Shown here piece after piece: positions 1 through 8,380 of a DNA stretch of 64,000 nt. Made by a program: the position numbers and the translations under genes. The notes under the pieces were generated by a model that saw nothing but the letters and a program-made list of their open reading frames with translations, was not told where the DNA came from and made no database searches. Source of the stretch: Embleya sp049739465 (GTDB lineage Bacteria; Actinomycetota; Actinomycetes; Streptomycetales; Streptomycetaceae); NCBI RefSeq assembly GCF_049739465.1, contig NZ_JBMHHY010000004.1, positions 186,001-250,000 on the forward strand, read 5' to 3'. Each line of letters begins with the position of its first letter. Within the stretch, counting starts at the first letter, position 1.

Positions 1-585
1 CCGGGCGTGTTGTGTTGGGCGGTGGCCAACGGCGCGCTGTTCGGTGTCGCCTACACGCTGGCCCACTGGCGCAACACCGAGGTGCTGCGGCTGCTGCGGA
101 TGACCCCGACACGGGTGCCGACCATCCTGGGTTCGCGCTTCCTGGTCGCCCTCGGGGTGGCGCTGGTCCAGGTGGTGTTCTTCACCGGCGTCGCCGTCCT
201 GCCGATCTTCGGGCTGCACGTGGCCGGCGAGGCGATCCTGGTGTTGCCCGTCGTGCTGTTCGGGGTGACCGCGTTCTTCTCGCTCGGCCTGGTCGTCGGC
301 ACCTATACCTCCTCCCTGGAGGCGGTGGCCGCGATGGGCAACTTCATCATGCTGCCGATGATCTTCACGTCGGGCACGTTCTATCCGATCGACGGCAGTC
401 CGCAGTGGTTGCAACTGTTCTCCCGGCTGCTGCCGTTGCGCTATATGACCGACGGTGTGGCCGGCGTGCTCTCGGGCAACAGGGGCCCCGGGTCGATCGT
501 CCTGCCGTGCGCCGCGCTGGCCGTGTTCACGGCCGTGTGCTGCGTGTTCGCCACCAAACTCTTCCGCTGGAGTGACGACGCGTGA
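1..585 (+). CDS. ABC-2 type transporter permease, C-terminal part
   Basis: The reading frame enters from the left edge, so this is only the C-terminal ~194 residues. It is membrane protein throughout, with about five hydrophobic helices and the late ABC-2 loop containing FTSGTFYPIDGSPQWLQ, followed by LPLRYMTDG. This is the DrrB/NodJ-like permease fold that pairs with a separate ATPase, presumably upstream outside the window. Its stop overlaps the start of the YcaO gene by 4 nt (GTGA), so the two are translationally coupled. The inferred role is export of, or immunity to, the modified peptide made by this locus. Confidence 0.85.
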   Translation, partial: PGVLCWAVANGALFGVAYTLAHWRNTEVLRLLRMTPTRVPTILGSRFLVALGVALVQVVFFTGVAVLPIFGLHVAGEAILVLPVVLFGVTAFFSLGLVVGTYTSSLEAVAAMGNFIMLPMIFTSGTFYPIDGSPQWLQLFSRLLPLRYMTDGVAGVLSGNRGPGSIVLPCAALAVFTAVCCVFATKLFRWSDDA

Positions 586-2570
586 ATCCCGTGCCGACCA
601 CCGACACCGGACCCCTCCTCCCCTACACCGAAACCCGGCGCGCGCTCCAGGAGTTGCTCCGGGCTCGGGCCGCGCGGCAGGGGGCGGGGCCGCCGGGCCC
701 GATCGTCGCGGTCCTGGGCGTATCGGATCTGCTGAGCCGACCCGCCGAGGACACCGTCGCGGTCCATCGCCGGGCCGACGTGCATCTGACCCCGCAGGCC
801 GTGTTGGTCGGGCCGTGGGGGCCGGACCCGGACGCGCGGGCGCCGGGCGGGGCGCCGCCGGCCTGCGGGTTGTGCCTGGCGATTCGCTGGCAGCGGTTGC
901 GCCCGCAGTTGTTGCGCGAGGCACTCGAGGGCCCCGGCGCGCCGCGCGCCGCCGGGGTCTGGCCGGTCCTCACCGACCATCTGGTGGACACGGTGTGGGC
1001 GTGCTACCAGGCCGCGTACGGCGAGCCGCGCGCGGCGCCCGCCGGCGGGGTGGCCAGGGTGACCCGGATCGACCTGGAGTCGCCCGCCGTACGCACCTTC
1101 GAACTGCTCCCGGAAGCGCTGTGTCCGGCCTGCTCGGCCGCGGACCCCGAGCGGCGCGACCCCGAGCACGCCCGACAGGCCGCGCTCGCGCTGTTGTGCC
1201 TGCGCTCGCGCCCGCGACCGGCCGCCGACACGTACCGCCTGTGCCGCCCCCAGGACTACGCGCTGCCCGCCGGCGCGCTGGCCAACGAGGTGTGCGGCGC
1301 GCTCGGTCCCGCCACCGCACCGCACCTGGGCTCGCCCACCACCTCGCCGGTCGCCGGCCGCGCACTGGTCCGCTCGTACAGCGGACTGCACGAGCTGACC
1401 TGGAGCGGCCAGGCGAACTCCTTCGGCCTGAGCCGGGAGTTGGCGTTCCTCGAGGGGTTGGAACGCTGGGCCGGCAACTCGCCGCGAACCGGCCTGGGTT
1501 CGCCCGTGGTCGACTCCTACGCCAACCTCGGCGACGCCGCCCTTGACCCGCGCGACTGCGGCACCTACGCGCCGCGGACCTACGCCGAGGACCCGCACCT
1601 GAAACCGTTCGACCCGGACCGGCCGATCCGCTGGGTCTGGGGCTGCTCGCTGCGCGACCGGCGACCGATCCTGGTGCCCGCCCGGATCGCGTATTACGGG
1701 GACGGCGACCCGGACGACGACTTCGTCTTCGAGTGCTCCAACGGGTGCGCGGGCGGGAGTTGCCTGGAGGAGGCGATCCTGTTCGCGCTGTTGGAGGTGA
1801 TCGAGCGGGACGCGTTCCTGCTGGGCTGGTACGGCCGGGCCGCACTGACCGAACTGGACGTGCGGGACAGCACCGACCGCCGGCTGCCGGTGATGATCGA
1901 CCGGGCCGCGCTGCTCGGCTACGACATCCGGGTCTTCGACAACCGGATCGACCTCGAGGTGCCGGTGGTCACAGGGCTGGCCATCCGCCGGGACGGCGGG
2001 CCCGGACTGTTGTCCTTTGCGGCCGGCGCGAGCCTGTCCCCCGAGGGCGCGGTCGACGCGGCGCTGTCCGAGATCCTCACCTACATCCCGCACCTGGCCC
2101 GCAGCGTCGCCACCCGAACCCCCGAACTGGCGGCGATGGCGCGGGACTTCTCCCTGGTGCGCAAACTCGACGACCACGCCGCGCTGTTCGGGCTGCCCGA
2201 GATGGCGCAGCACGCCGAGCACTACCTGACGCCGCGTCCGACCCGGCCGCTGGGCGAGGTGTACGCGGACTGGGCGCGCCGCCGGCCCAGGTCCCGCGAC
2301 CTGTTGGACGACGTGCGCTTTTGCCGCGACGTGCTGGTCCGGGCCGGGCACGACGTGATCGTGGTCGACCAGACCTCGGCCGAACAGCGCCGCCTGGGGC
2401 TGCGCGGGGTGCGGGCGATCGTACCGGGACTGCTGCCGATCGACTTCGGCTGGGCCCGGCAGCGGGCATTGCGCATGCCCAGGACGCGTACCGCGCTGAC
2501 CCGGGCGGGCCTGCGGACGGACGACCTGACCGAGCACGACCTGCATCGGGTGCCCCATCCGTTCCCGTGA
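582..2570 (+). CDS. TOMM cyclodehydratase: leader-binding domain fused to YcaO
   Basis: 662 aa. The N-terminal ~200 residues carry two CxxC pairs (C95/C98 and C181/C184), as in the zinc-binding leader-recognition half of azole cyclodehydratases. The YcaO domain runs from about residue 265 to the end, with the glutamate-rich ATP-binding helix ALLEVIERDAFLL. The C-terminus HPFP resembles the proline-rich tail typical of azoline-forming YcaO enzymes. By family it uses ATP to convert Cys/Ser/Thr of a precursor to thiazoline/(methyl)oxazoline. It overlaps the ABC permease by 4 nt and lies tail-to-tail with two precursor genes. No dehydrogenase or lantibiotic dehydratase is visible; these may lie left of the window. 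Function by homology is confident; the product class (linear azole peptide or thiopeptide) is open. Confidence 0.9.
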   Translation: MNPVPTTDTGPLLPYTETRRALQELLRARAARQGAGPPGPIVAVLGVSDLLSRPAEDTVAVHRRADVHLTPQAVLVGPWGPDPDARAPGGAPPACGLCLAIRWQRLRPQLLREALEGPGAPRAAGVWPVLTDHLVDTVWACYQAAYGEPRAAPAGGVARVTRIDLESPAVRTFELLPEALCPACSAADPERRDPEHARQAALALLCLRSRPRPAADTYRLCRPQDYALPAGALANEVCGALGPATAPHLGSPTTSPVAGRALVRSYSGLHELTWSGQANSFGLSRELAFLEGLERWAGNSPRTGLGSPVVDSYANLGDAALDPRDCGTYAPRTYAEDPHLKPFDPDRPIRWVWGCSLRDRRPILVPARIAYYGDGDPDDDFVFECSNGCAGGSCLEEAILFALLEVIERDAFLLGWYGRAALTELDVRDSTDRRLPVMIDRAALLGYDIRVFDNRIDLEVPVVTGLAIRRDGGPGLLSFAAGASLSPEGAVDAALSEILTYIPHLARSVATRTPELAAMARDFSLVRKLDDHAALFGLPEMAQHAEHYLTPRPTRPLGEVYADWARRRPRSRDLLDDVRFCRDVLVRAGHDVIVVDQTSAEQRRLGLRGVRAIVPGLLPIDFGWARQRALRMPRTRTALTRAGLRTDDLTEHDLHRVPHPFP

Positions 2571-2598
2571 GCGGGCCCGGGACCTCGTCCGACCCAGG

Positions 2599-2629
2599 CG
2601 CGCGTACTCGTTCCCCACGAGTACGCGCG
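2599..2629. terminator. Perfect 13-bp hairpin downstream of the YcaO gene
   Basis: Arms CGCGCGTACTCGT (2599-2611) and its exact complement (2617-2629) flank a 5-nt loop. It lies 29 nt past the YcaO stop. There is no U-tract, which is common for GC-rich actinobacterial terminators. Confidence 0.7.
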
Positions 2630-2660
2630 TTCTCGCATGCGCGCCCGACCCGCACACGGC

Positions 2661-2698
2661 CGATGGGGTCGGCCGGGAACTCCCGGCCGACCCCATCG
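2661..2698. terminator. Perfect 18-bp hairpin downstream of the precursor genes
   Basis: The arms 2661-2678 and 2681-2698 are exact complements with two bases between them (the real loop would open to four or six). It lies 22 nt past the stop of the first minus-strand precursor, and together with the 2599-2629 hairpin separates converging transcripts. Confidence 0.75.
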
Positions 2699-2720
2699 TG
2701 TGCGTGGTGCCCGGGTGCGA

Positions 2721-2909
2721 TCAGGCGCAGCAGCTGGTGCAGCTCGTGGTGCTGCTGCAGGTGCTGGTGCAGCTGCTGCAGCTGCACGGTTCCATCTTGT
2801 GCGCGGTCAGCAGGTCGCCGGTCTCGGTGTAGTCCTGGATCTCGAAGGTCTCGGTCTCCAGCGTCCGCAACTCCTTGGCCAACGTGGTCAGGTCGAGGCT
2901 GTCGTCCAT
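2721..2909 (-). CDS. Thiazolyl RiPP precursor peptide 1
   Basis: 62 aa, ATG start preceded by a GAAGGAGACC ribosome site. The leader (residues 1-41) contains LETETFEIQDYTET, close to the L-x-x-D/E-T-F/L-E-I-x-D-Y block of thiopeptide leaders such as that of thiostrepton. The presumed core, residues 42-62, has Cys at 42, 44, 47, 51, 57, 60 and 61; every other core residue is Ser or Thr except the final Ala. That gives up to 20 modifiable positions of 21. It should be the substrate of the adjacent YcaO enzyme. The exact cleavage site is not visible; the HKMEP segment before C42 is the likely boundary. Confidence 0.88.
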   Translation of the reverse strand: MDDSLDLTTLAKELRTLETETFEIQDYTETGDLLTAHKMEPCSCSSCTSTCSSTTSCTSCCA

Positions 2910-2946
2910 GGTCGGTCTCCTTCGGGTGCGATGGTTCGCGGGACGG

Positions 2947-3135
2947 TCAGGCGCAGCAGCTGGTGGTGCTGGTGGTGCTGCTGCACGTGCTGCAGCTGCT
3001 GGTGCTGCACATCGACTCGGCCTTGTGCGCGGTCAACAGGTCGCTGGTCTCGGTGTAGTCCTGGATCTCGAAGGTCTCGGTCTCCAGCGTCTGGAGCTCC
3101 TTGGCCAGCGTGGTCAGGTCGAGGTTCTTCTCCAC
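2947..3135 (-). CDS. Thiazolyl RiPP precursor peptide 2
   Basis: 62 aa from a GTG start (MEKNLDLTTL) with AAGAGGA upstream; a longer frame extends to 3297 but its extra residues are low-complexity. The leader is nearly identical to precursor 1 (DLTTLAKEL, LETETFEIQDYTET, DLLTAHK). The core differs: AESM then Cys at 43, 48, 51, 60 and 61 with the rest Ser/Thr, and the same SCCA end. The equal length and shared ends show a duplication with divergence inside the core, so two related products from one enzyme set are expected. It is followed 37 nt later by precursor 1 in the same direction, presumably on one transcript. Confidence 0.87.
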   Translation of the reverse strand: MEKNLDLTTLAKELQTLETETFEIQDYTETSDLLTAHKAESMCSTSSCSTCSSTTSTTSCCA

Positions 3136-3419
3136 GGCGTTGTCCTCTTCGCTCGATCGGAATGCCGAACGCCGGGCGGGCGTGCGCTCGGGTGCGGCTG
3201 GTCGTGCCGGTGGTCGCGCGGCACACGGACGGGTTTTCGCGTCCCGAGTCCATTGCGCCGCACGGCACTGTCGGCGGGGCCGTCGGGTCGCCGGCACTTC
3301 GCCGACGGGTCGGCGCGCGGGTGCCGGCGATGTGTGAGCGGTTTCGCCGGCGGCGCGGCGCAGGGTGGGATCGCGGCGCCTTCGCCGCGCACCCGCGATC
3401 GAGCAGACTGGGGCCCGAA

Positions 3420-4487
3420 ATGGAGCACGGAATCTCGTTTCTGCCGGACTGTCGGCCCGATCGGCGCTCGGCCGTCGACTACTACGACGACGCGCTGCGA
3501 CTGGCCCGGCAGGCCGACGAGGGCGGCCTGGACTACGTCAAGATGACCGAGCACTATCTGGGCACCTACGGCGGCTACTGCCCGAGCCCGCTGACCTTCC
3601 TGGCCACGGTGGCGGCGCAGACCGAGCGGGTGCGGTTGATGACCGGCTGTGTGTTGCCCGCGTTCCACCACCCCGTCCAACTGGCCGCGCACGCCGCGAT
3701 GGTCGACGTGCTCAGCCACGGGCGCCTGGAGGTCGGCTTCGCCCGGGCCTGGTTGCCCTACGAGTTCGAGGCGCTCGGCGTGCCGTTGGACACCAGCCGG
3801 GCGCGCTACGAGGCGACCATCGCGGCGGTGTTGCGGCTGTGGAGCCAGGACAAGGTCACCGAGGACACCCGGTTCTTCGCCTACCGCGACGCCACCTCGA
3901 CCCCGCAGGTGGTGCAGCGTCCGCATCCGCCGGTGTGGGGCGCGGCCACCCGATCGCGGCAGAGCTTCGCGTGGCTGGGCCGGCAGGGCTTCGGGCTGCT
4001 GGTCTCCCCCGCGCCGCTGCGCCGGGATCTGCCGTACACCCGCACGCTGGTGGGCACGTATCGGGAGGCGTTCGCGGCGGCCCACGACGGGACCGGCCGG
4101 GTGCCGCGGGTGGCGATCAGCGTGCCGCTGTATGTGGCCGAGACGGACGAGGCGGCCTACGCCGAGGCGATCCCCCACCTCCAGGAGTATCTGGCGGTCA
4201 CCGCCGAGGCGGCCGATTCGTGGTCGCGCGTGCAGTCCACGAACTACCCGGGCTACGAGAAGATGGGCGAGCAGTTCGGCGGGATCACCGACGCGGCGCT
4301 GCGCGACGCGGGTACCTCGGTGGTGGGTTCGCCGGCGACCGTGATCGCGTCGATCCGGGCGCTGCGCGAGGAATTCGCCCCCGACGTGCTGTTGTGGAAC
4401 ATCGACTTCGGCGGGCAGACCGGCGCGTCGATGCAGCGCAGTCTGCGGTTGTTCGTCGACGAGGTGCTGCCGGCCGTGCGAGACTGA
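3420..4487 (+). CDS. Luciferase-like FMN-dependent monooxygenase of the RiPP locus
   Basis: 355 aa starting MEHGISFLPDCRPDRRSA. It is a bacterial-luciferase-type TIM barrel covering the full length: LARQADEGGLDYVKMTEHYL near the N-terminus, then FLATVAAQTERVRLMTGCVLP, and HGRLEVGFARAW in the flavin-binding middle. It resembles the MupA/Atu3671 group of stand-alone LLM proteins that recur in peptide and polyketide clusters. It is transcribed away from the precursors across a 284-bp gap that must hold both promoters. The inferred role is oxidation of the peptide product or of an azoline ring; substrate unknown. No flavin reductase is adjacent. Confidence 0.82.
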   Translation: MEHGISFLPDCRPDRRSAVDYYDDALRLARQADEGGLDYVKMTEHYLGTYGGYCPSPLTFLATVAAQTERVRLMTGCVLPAFHHPVQLAAHAAMVDVLSHGRLEVGFARAWLPYEFEALGVPLDTSRARYEATIAAVLRLWSQDKVTEDTRFFAYRDATSTPQVVQRPHPPVWGAATRSRQSFAWLGRQGFGLLVSPAPLRRDLPYTRTLVGTYREAFAAAHDGTGRVPRVAISVPLYVAETDEAAYAEAIPHLQEYLAVTAEAADSWSRVQSTNYPGYEKMGEQFGGITDAALRDAGTSVVGSPATVIASIRALREEFAPDVLLWNIDFGGQTGASMQRSLRLFVDEVLPAVRD

Positions 4488-4673
4488 TCGGTTCCCGGTG
4501 AACTCGCCCATGGATCAAGGGATTCGGCTGGTCGGGGCGGTTCGCCCGGCGGGCCGCGGTCGGCCGATTGAACAGCCGGCCACCGGTAGGAAAAAGCCCG
4601 CCCATACCCCTGTGCGCACGTCCGCCCCGCGCGTAGCCTGCCAACGCAGCTGCCCCCGGGGTTGGAGGTATCG

Positions 4674-7559
4674 GTGCGTGCTCCTGATGGTCCGAACGAT
4701 CCGACCGATTCGACTGGCGCCGCGCACACCGAGGGATGGGCGGCGGCCCCGTTCGTCGGTCGGGCACCCGAACTGCGCGCCGTCGAGGAGTTGATGGTCC
4801 GGGCCGGGGACCGCCCGTGGGCCGCGGTGATCGACGGACCGGCCGGGATCGGCAAGAGCCGACTCCTGGCCGAGTTGGGCGAGCGGGCGAGCGGGCGCGG
4901 CGACCGGGTGGTCCAGGGTCGGGCCACCGAGTTCGAACAGGTCGTCCCGTTCGGCCTGTTCCTGGACACGATGGACGCGCTGCCGGGGCTGAGCACGGCC
5001 GCCGAGCGCACGGACGACGGCCGGTGGGCACCCTCCGATGTCGAGCAGCACCGGCTCTACCGGCGCTTTCGCGAGGCCCTGCACACCCTCGCCGACCAGG
5101 GACCCGCGTTGTGGGTGGTGTTGGACGACGTGCAGTGGGCCGACGAGGCGTCCCTGGGGCTGCTCGAATTCCTGCTGCACCGGCCGCCGACCCACCGGGT
5201 GGGCCTGGTCCTCGCCCACCGCTCCGGGATGTGTCCACCCCGGCTGGCCCACGCGCTGGCCCGCCTTGCCCGGCCGCCGAAGCGGCTGCGGATCCCGCCG
5301 CTCGCGCCGGCCGACCTGGATCTGCTGCTCCCGCACGTCCGGCCGGGCCGGCGGCGGATCCTGGCCGAGGCCAGCGCGGGCAACCCGCTCTACCTCAAGC
5401 TGCTCGCCGACTTCCCGGCGCCGGCGGTGGACGCACTGGTCGGTCGTACCCCGGCGGTGGAGGACGCGGTGGCGGCACTGATGCACGACACCATCCAGGC
5501 CGACCTGAGCCGACTCACCCCCGACGAGCGACTGGTCGTGCAGGCCGCGGCGGTCGGCGGCCCGGAGGTGGGCCCGGATCTGGCCGCCGCGATCGCCGAG
5601 TTGCCCGAGGAACGGGTGCTGGCGACCCTGGATCGGCTCACCGATCGGGGCATCCTGGTCGCCGGCGACGACCGGTTCGGCTTCGGCCACCCGCTGCAGC
5701 GCGCCGCCGCCTACCGGTTGGCCGGGCCGGGCTGGCGGATCGCCGCGCATCGCCGGGCCGCGGTACATCTGACCCGATGTCAGGCTCCGCTGATGTCCCG
5801 GGCCCAACACCTCGAACACTCACTGCGACCGGGCGACCAGGCCACCTGCGCGGTGCTCACCGAGGCCGCCGAGTCGGCGCTGTCCTCGGCGCCGGCGACC
5901 AGCGCGCACTGGTTCACCAAGGTGCTGGCCGCCCTGCCCCACCACCAGGGCACCGCCGAGTTGCGGGTACGCATCCAACTCCTGCTCGGCCGGGCCCTGT
6001 TGGCTTCGGGCCGGCTGGACGCCGCCGGCCGGGTACTCCAGGAACTGCTCGACCGGGTCGGCCCGCACCACCGCGAGACGATCACCCTGCTCGCCCAGTG
6101 CAACCGCATCCAGGGCCGCTCGCGCCCGGCCTACGCCCTCCTGGAGGCCACCGCCGCCGACGCCGACGGCCCCGACCACGCCCTGATCCTGATCGAACTG
6201 GCCACCCTGGACCTGATGGACGGCCGGGTGGACCTGGGCCTGGAACGGGCCCGCTCGCTGGGCCGGGGCCAACACGCCCAGGACCCGGTGGTGCACGCCG
6301 CCGCCGGCACCTTCCGGGCGCTGGCCGCCGCCGGGCACGGCGACATCGACCGCGCCGGCGCCGAACTCGCCGCCGCGGACCGGGCCGTGGACGCGATGCC
6401 GGAGGACGGCCTGCGCCGGATCCTGGACGCGGTGGTACCGCCCCTGACCTGGACGGCCTACCTGCTCGAACACCACGACCGGGCGATGTACTGCCTGGAC
6501 CGGGCGGTGCGGGTGGCGCGCACCTACGGCCACAACTACGCGCTGCCCCACCTGTACACGATCCAGGCCTGCACCCTGACCCGACTCGGCCGGCTCGGCG
6601 AGGCGCTGGAGGCGGCCGAGGACGCCGAGGAGAGCGCGCGCACCTTCGGCGCCGGCGACATGCTCGCGATGGCCCGCGCAGTCCGCCTGCGTGCCCTCCT
6701 GTGGACCGAGGGCCCGGACGCGGTGCGCGGCCCGTGGGAACAGACCCGGCGGATGCCCGGCCCCGACTCGCAGTGGTTCGCGCTCAGCGTGACCACGATG
6801 CTTCTCGACGTGGGCCTGCAACTGGGCATGGATCCACCGCCGGACGTCGGCACACTGCTCGATCTGCACCAGGACCGGCAACGCGACCCGATGTTGCCCA
6901 CCCGCTGGTCGCAGGCCGCCCGGTTCGCCCTGGCGAGCGGCCGCCAGGACCGGGCCGTGCAGTGCGCCGACCACGCGGTGACCGTGGCCGAGGAGATGGG
7001 CCTGTCCGGGCAACTGGGCACCGCGCTGCTGGCCCGCAGTCGACTCGCCGACGCGCTCAAGGACCCGATCGCGGCCGGCCTCGACGCGGCCCGCGCGGCC
7101 GGCTGCTTCGAGGCCGCGGGCCAGCCGATCCAGGTCGGCCAGGCCCACCTGTGGGCCGCCGAGGTGGCCGACCACGCCGACCGGGCCGACGACGCGCGCA
7201 CCGCACTGGGCCTGGCCCGCGCCCTGTTCCGCACCCACGGCGCGACCTGGCTGGAGACCCGCGCGGCCCGCGCCGCCCGCCAACTGGCCGCCCGCCGGCC
7301 GGCCCGGGACGGCGCCGGACCGCCGGTGCTGACCGAACGCGAGTCGCAGGTGGCCGAGTTCGTCGCCCAGGGGCTGACCAACCAGGAGATCGGCGCCCGC
7401 CTGTTCCTCAGCCCCCGCACCGTGGAGACCCACGTCACCCGGCTGCTCGCCAAACTCGGCGTCTCCTCGCGCGCGGGCATCGCCCGCCGCCTGGCCGCCG
7501 GGTCGACCCGCGACGGATCCCGATCCGACGCCCGACGTGACCCACCTCACACAACGTGA
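4674..7559 (+). CDS. Large ATP-binding LuxR-family transcriptional regulator (LAL type)
   Basis: 961 aa. The start chosen is GTG at 4674, five bases after a GGAGG; a TTG at 4662 is in frame but overlaps that site. An AAA-type NTPase domain lies near the N-terminus (Walker A DGPAGIGKSR at about residue 53, Walker B VVLDDVQWAD at about 147). A long TPR-like helical middle follows, and a C-terminal LuxR helix-turn-helix (LTERESQVAEFVAQGLTNQEIG, TVETHVTRLLAKLGV) at about 885-941. LAL proteins usually activate nearby secondary-metabolite or sugar genes. It may control the RiPP locus to its left or the glycosyltransferase pair coupled to its 3' end. Confidence 0.9.
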   Translation: MRAPDGPNDPTDSTGAAHTEGWAAAPFVGRAPELRAVEELMVRAGDRPWAAVIDGPAGIGKSRLLAELGERASGRGDRVVQGRATEFEQVVPFGLFLDTMDALPGLSTAAERTDDGRWAPSDVEQHRLYRRFREALHTLADQGPALWVVLDDVQWADEASLGLLEFLLHRPPTHRVGLVLAHRSGMCPPRLAHALARLARPPKRLRIPPLAPADLDLLLPHVRPGRRRILAEASAGNPLYLKLLADFPAPAVDALVGRTPAVEDAVAALMHDTIQADLSRLTPDERLVVQAAAVGGPEVGPDLAAAIAELPEERVLATLDRLTDRGILVAGDDRFGFGHPLQRAAAYRLAGPGWRIAAHRRAAVHLTRCQAPLMSRAQHLEHSLRPGDQATCAVLTEAAESALSSAPATSAHWFTKVLAALPHHQGTAELRVRIQLLLGRALLASGRLDAAGRVLQELLDRVGPHHRETITLLAQCNRIQGRSRPAYALLEATAADADGPDHALILIELATLDLMDGRVDLGLERARSLGRGQHAQDPVVHAAAGTFRALAAAGHGDIDRAGAELAAADRAVDAMPEDGLRRILDAVVPPLTWTAYLLEHHDRAMYCLDRAVRVARTYGHNYALPHLYTIQACTLTRLGRLGEALEAAEDAEESARTFGAGDMLAMARAVRLRALLWTEGPDAVRGPWEQTRRMPGPDSQWFALSVTTMLLDVGLQLGMDPPPDVGTLLDLHQDRQRDPMLPTRWSQAARFALASGRQDRAVQCADHAVTVAEEMGLSGQLGTALLARSRLADALKDPIAAGLDAARAAGCFEAAGQPIQVGQAHLWAAEVADHADRADDARTALGLARALFRTHGATWLETRAARAARQLAARRPARDGAGPPVLTERESQVAEFVAQGLTNQEIGARLFLSPRTVETHVTRLLAKLGVSSRAGIARRLAAGSTRDGSRSDARRDPPHTT

Positions 7560-8380
7560 CCGGCGCCCACAGCGGTCCCGGTGATGTGAAGCGAACACCT
7601 TGCGCGAACGATGCGCTCGAACTGTCGGTCGTGATCCCCGTGTTCAACGAGTCGCGGCGACTGCCGGCCACCCTGGCGGCGGTACTCGGGCATCTGCACG
7701 ACCTCGGGGTCCGGTGGGAACTCGTCCTCTCCGACGACGGATCCACCGACGATACGTACACCATCGCCATCGCGGCGGCCCGGCACGATTCGCGCGTACG
7801 CGTCGTGCGGCACCCGGACAATCGGGGCAAGGGGCACGCCGTACGGGTCGGCGTCGCGCTCACGCGCGGTCGCCGAGTGCTGCTGTGTGACGCCGATCTG
7901 GCCACCCCGATCGCCGAATCGACCCGCCTGTGCGCCGCGCTCGACGCCGGATTCGACGCCGCGATCGGCTCCCGCGGCCCGGCCCTCGCGGTGGTCCGAC
8001 CGCCGCTGCGCCGGGCGTTGTCCGAGGTGGGCGGGCGACTGATCCGAGCTCTCGCGCTGCCCGGCACGGTGGACACCCAGTGCGGGTTCAAGCTGTTCGA
8101 CGGCGACCGGGCCCGGGCCGCGTTCGCCCGGGCGAGCGTGGACGGGTGGGCCTTCGACATCGAAGTGCTCCGAATCTTCCTCGGCTTCGGCTGGCATGTC
8201 GTCGAGGTGCCGGTGGCCTGGACCCACCAGGACGGCTCCAAGCTCCGCGCCGGGCACTGCGTCGCGGTGCTCGGCGACCTGGCCCGGATCCGACTGCGCT
8301 ACGGGCCACCTCCGACGCCGGGTGCGACCGCGCCCGGCGCACCGGCCCCGGCCCGGATCCCGCCGGGCCGAGCCGCATGA
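7556..8380 (+). CDS. Family 2 glycosyltransferase, dolichyl/polyprenyl-phosphate glucose synthase-like
   Basis: 274 aa from a GTG overlapping the regulator's stop (GTGA); a second in-frame GTG lies at 7586. The GT-A fold is clear: LSVVIPVFNESRRLPATL, then LVLSDDGSTDD, HPDNRGKGHAVRVGV, and the DXD-type LLCDADLATP. The motif TQCGFKLFDGDRARAAF is typical of dolichyl-phosphate beta-glucosyltransferases. There is no transmembrane anchor. It should move a sugar from a nucleotide donor to a polyprenyl phosphate at the inner membrane face, feeding a membrane glycosyltransferase; the coupled next gene is a candidate partner. Confidence 0.88.
   Translation: MTGAHSGPGDVKRTPCANDALELSVVIPVFNESRRLPATLAAVLGHLHDLGVRWELVLSDDGSTDDTYTIAIAAARHDSRVRVVRHPDNRGKGHAVRVGVALTRGRRVLLCDADLATPIAESTRLCAALDAGFDAAIGSRGPALAVVRPPLRRALSEVGGRLIRALALPGTVDTQCGFKLFDGDRARAAFARASVDGWAFDIEVLRIFLGFGWHVVEVPVAWTHQDGSKLRAGHCVAVLGDLARIRLRYGPPPTPGATAPGAPAPARIPPGRAA

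Noticed and set aside
441..2696. A 751-codon minus-strand frame opposite the YcaO gene
   Set aside because: It mirrors the codon pattern of the YcaO gene, has no recognisable motif and no ribosome site.
2910..3419. Longer form of precursor 2 beginning at 3297
   Set aside because: The extra 54 residues are Arg/Pro-rich shadow sequence; the GTG at 3135 has a good ribosome site and gives the same length as precursor 1.
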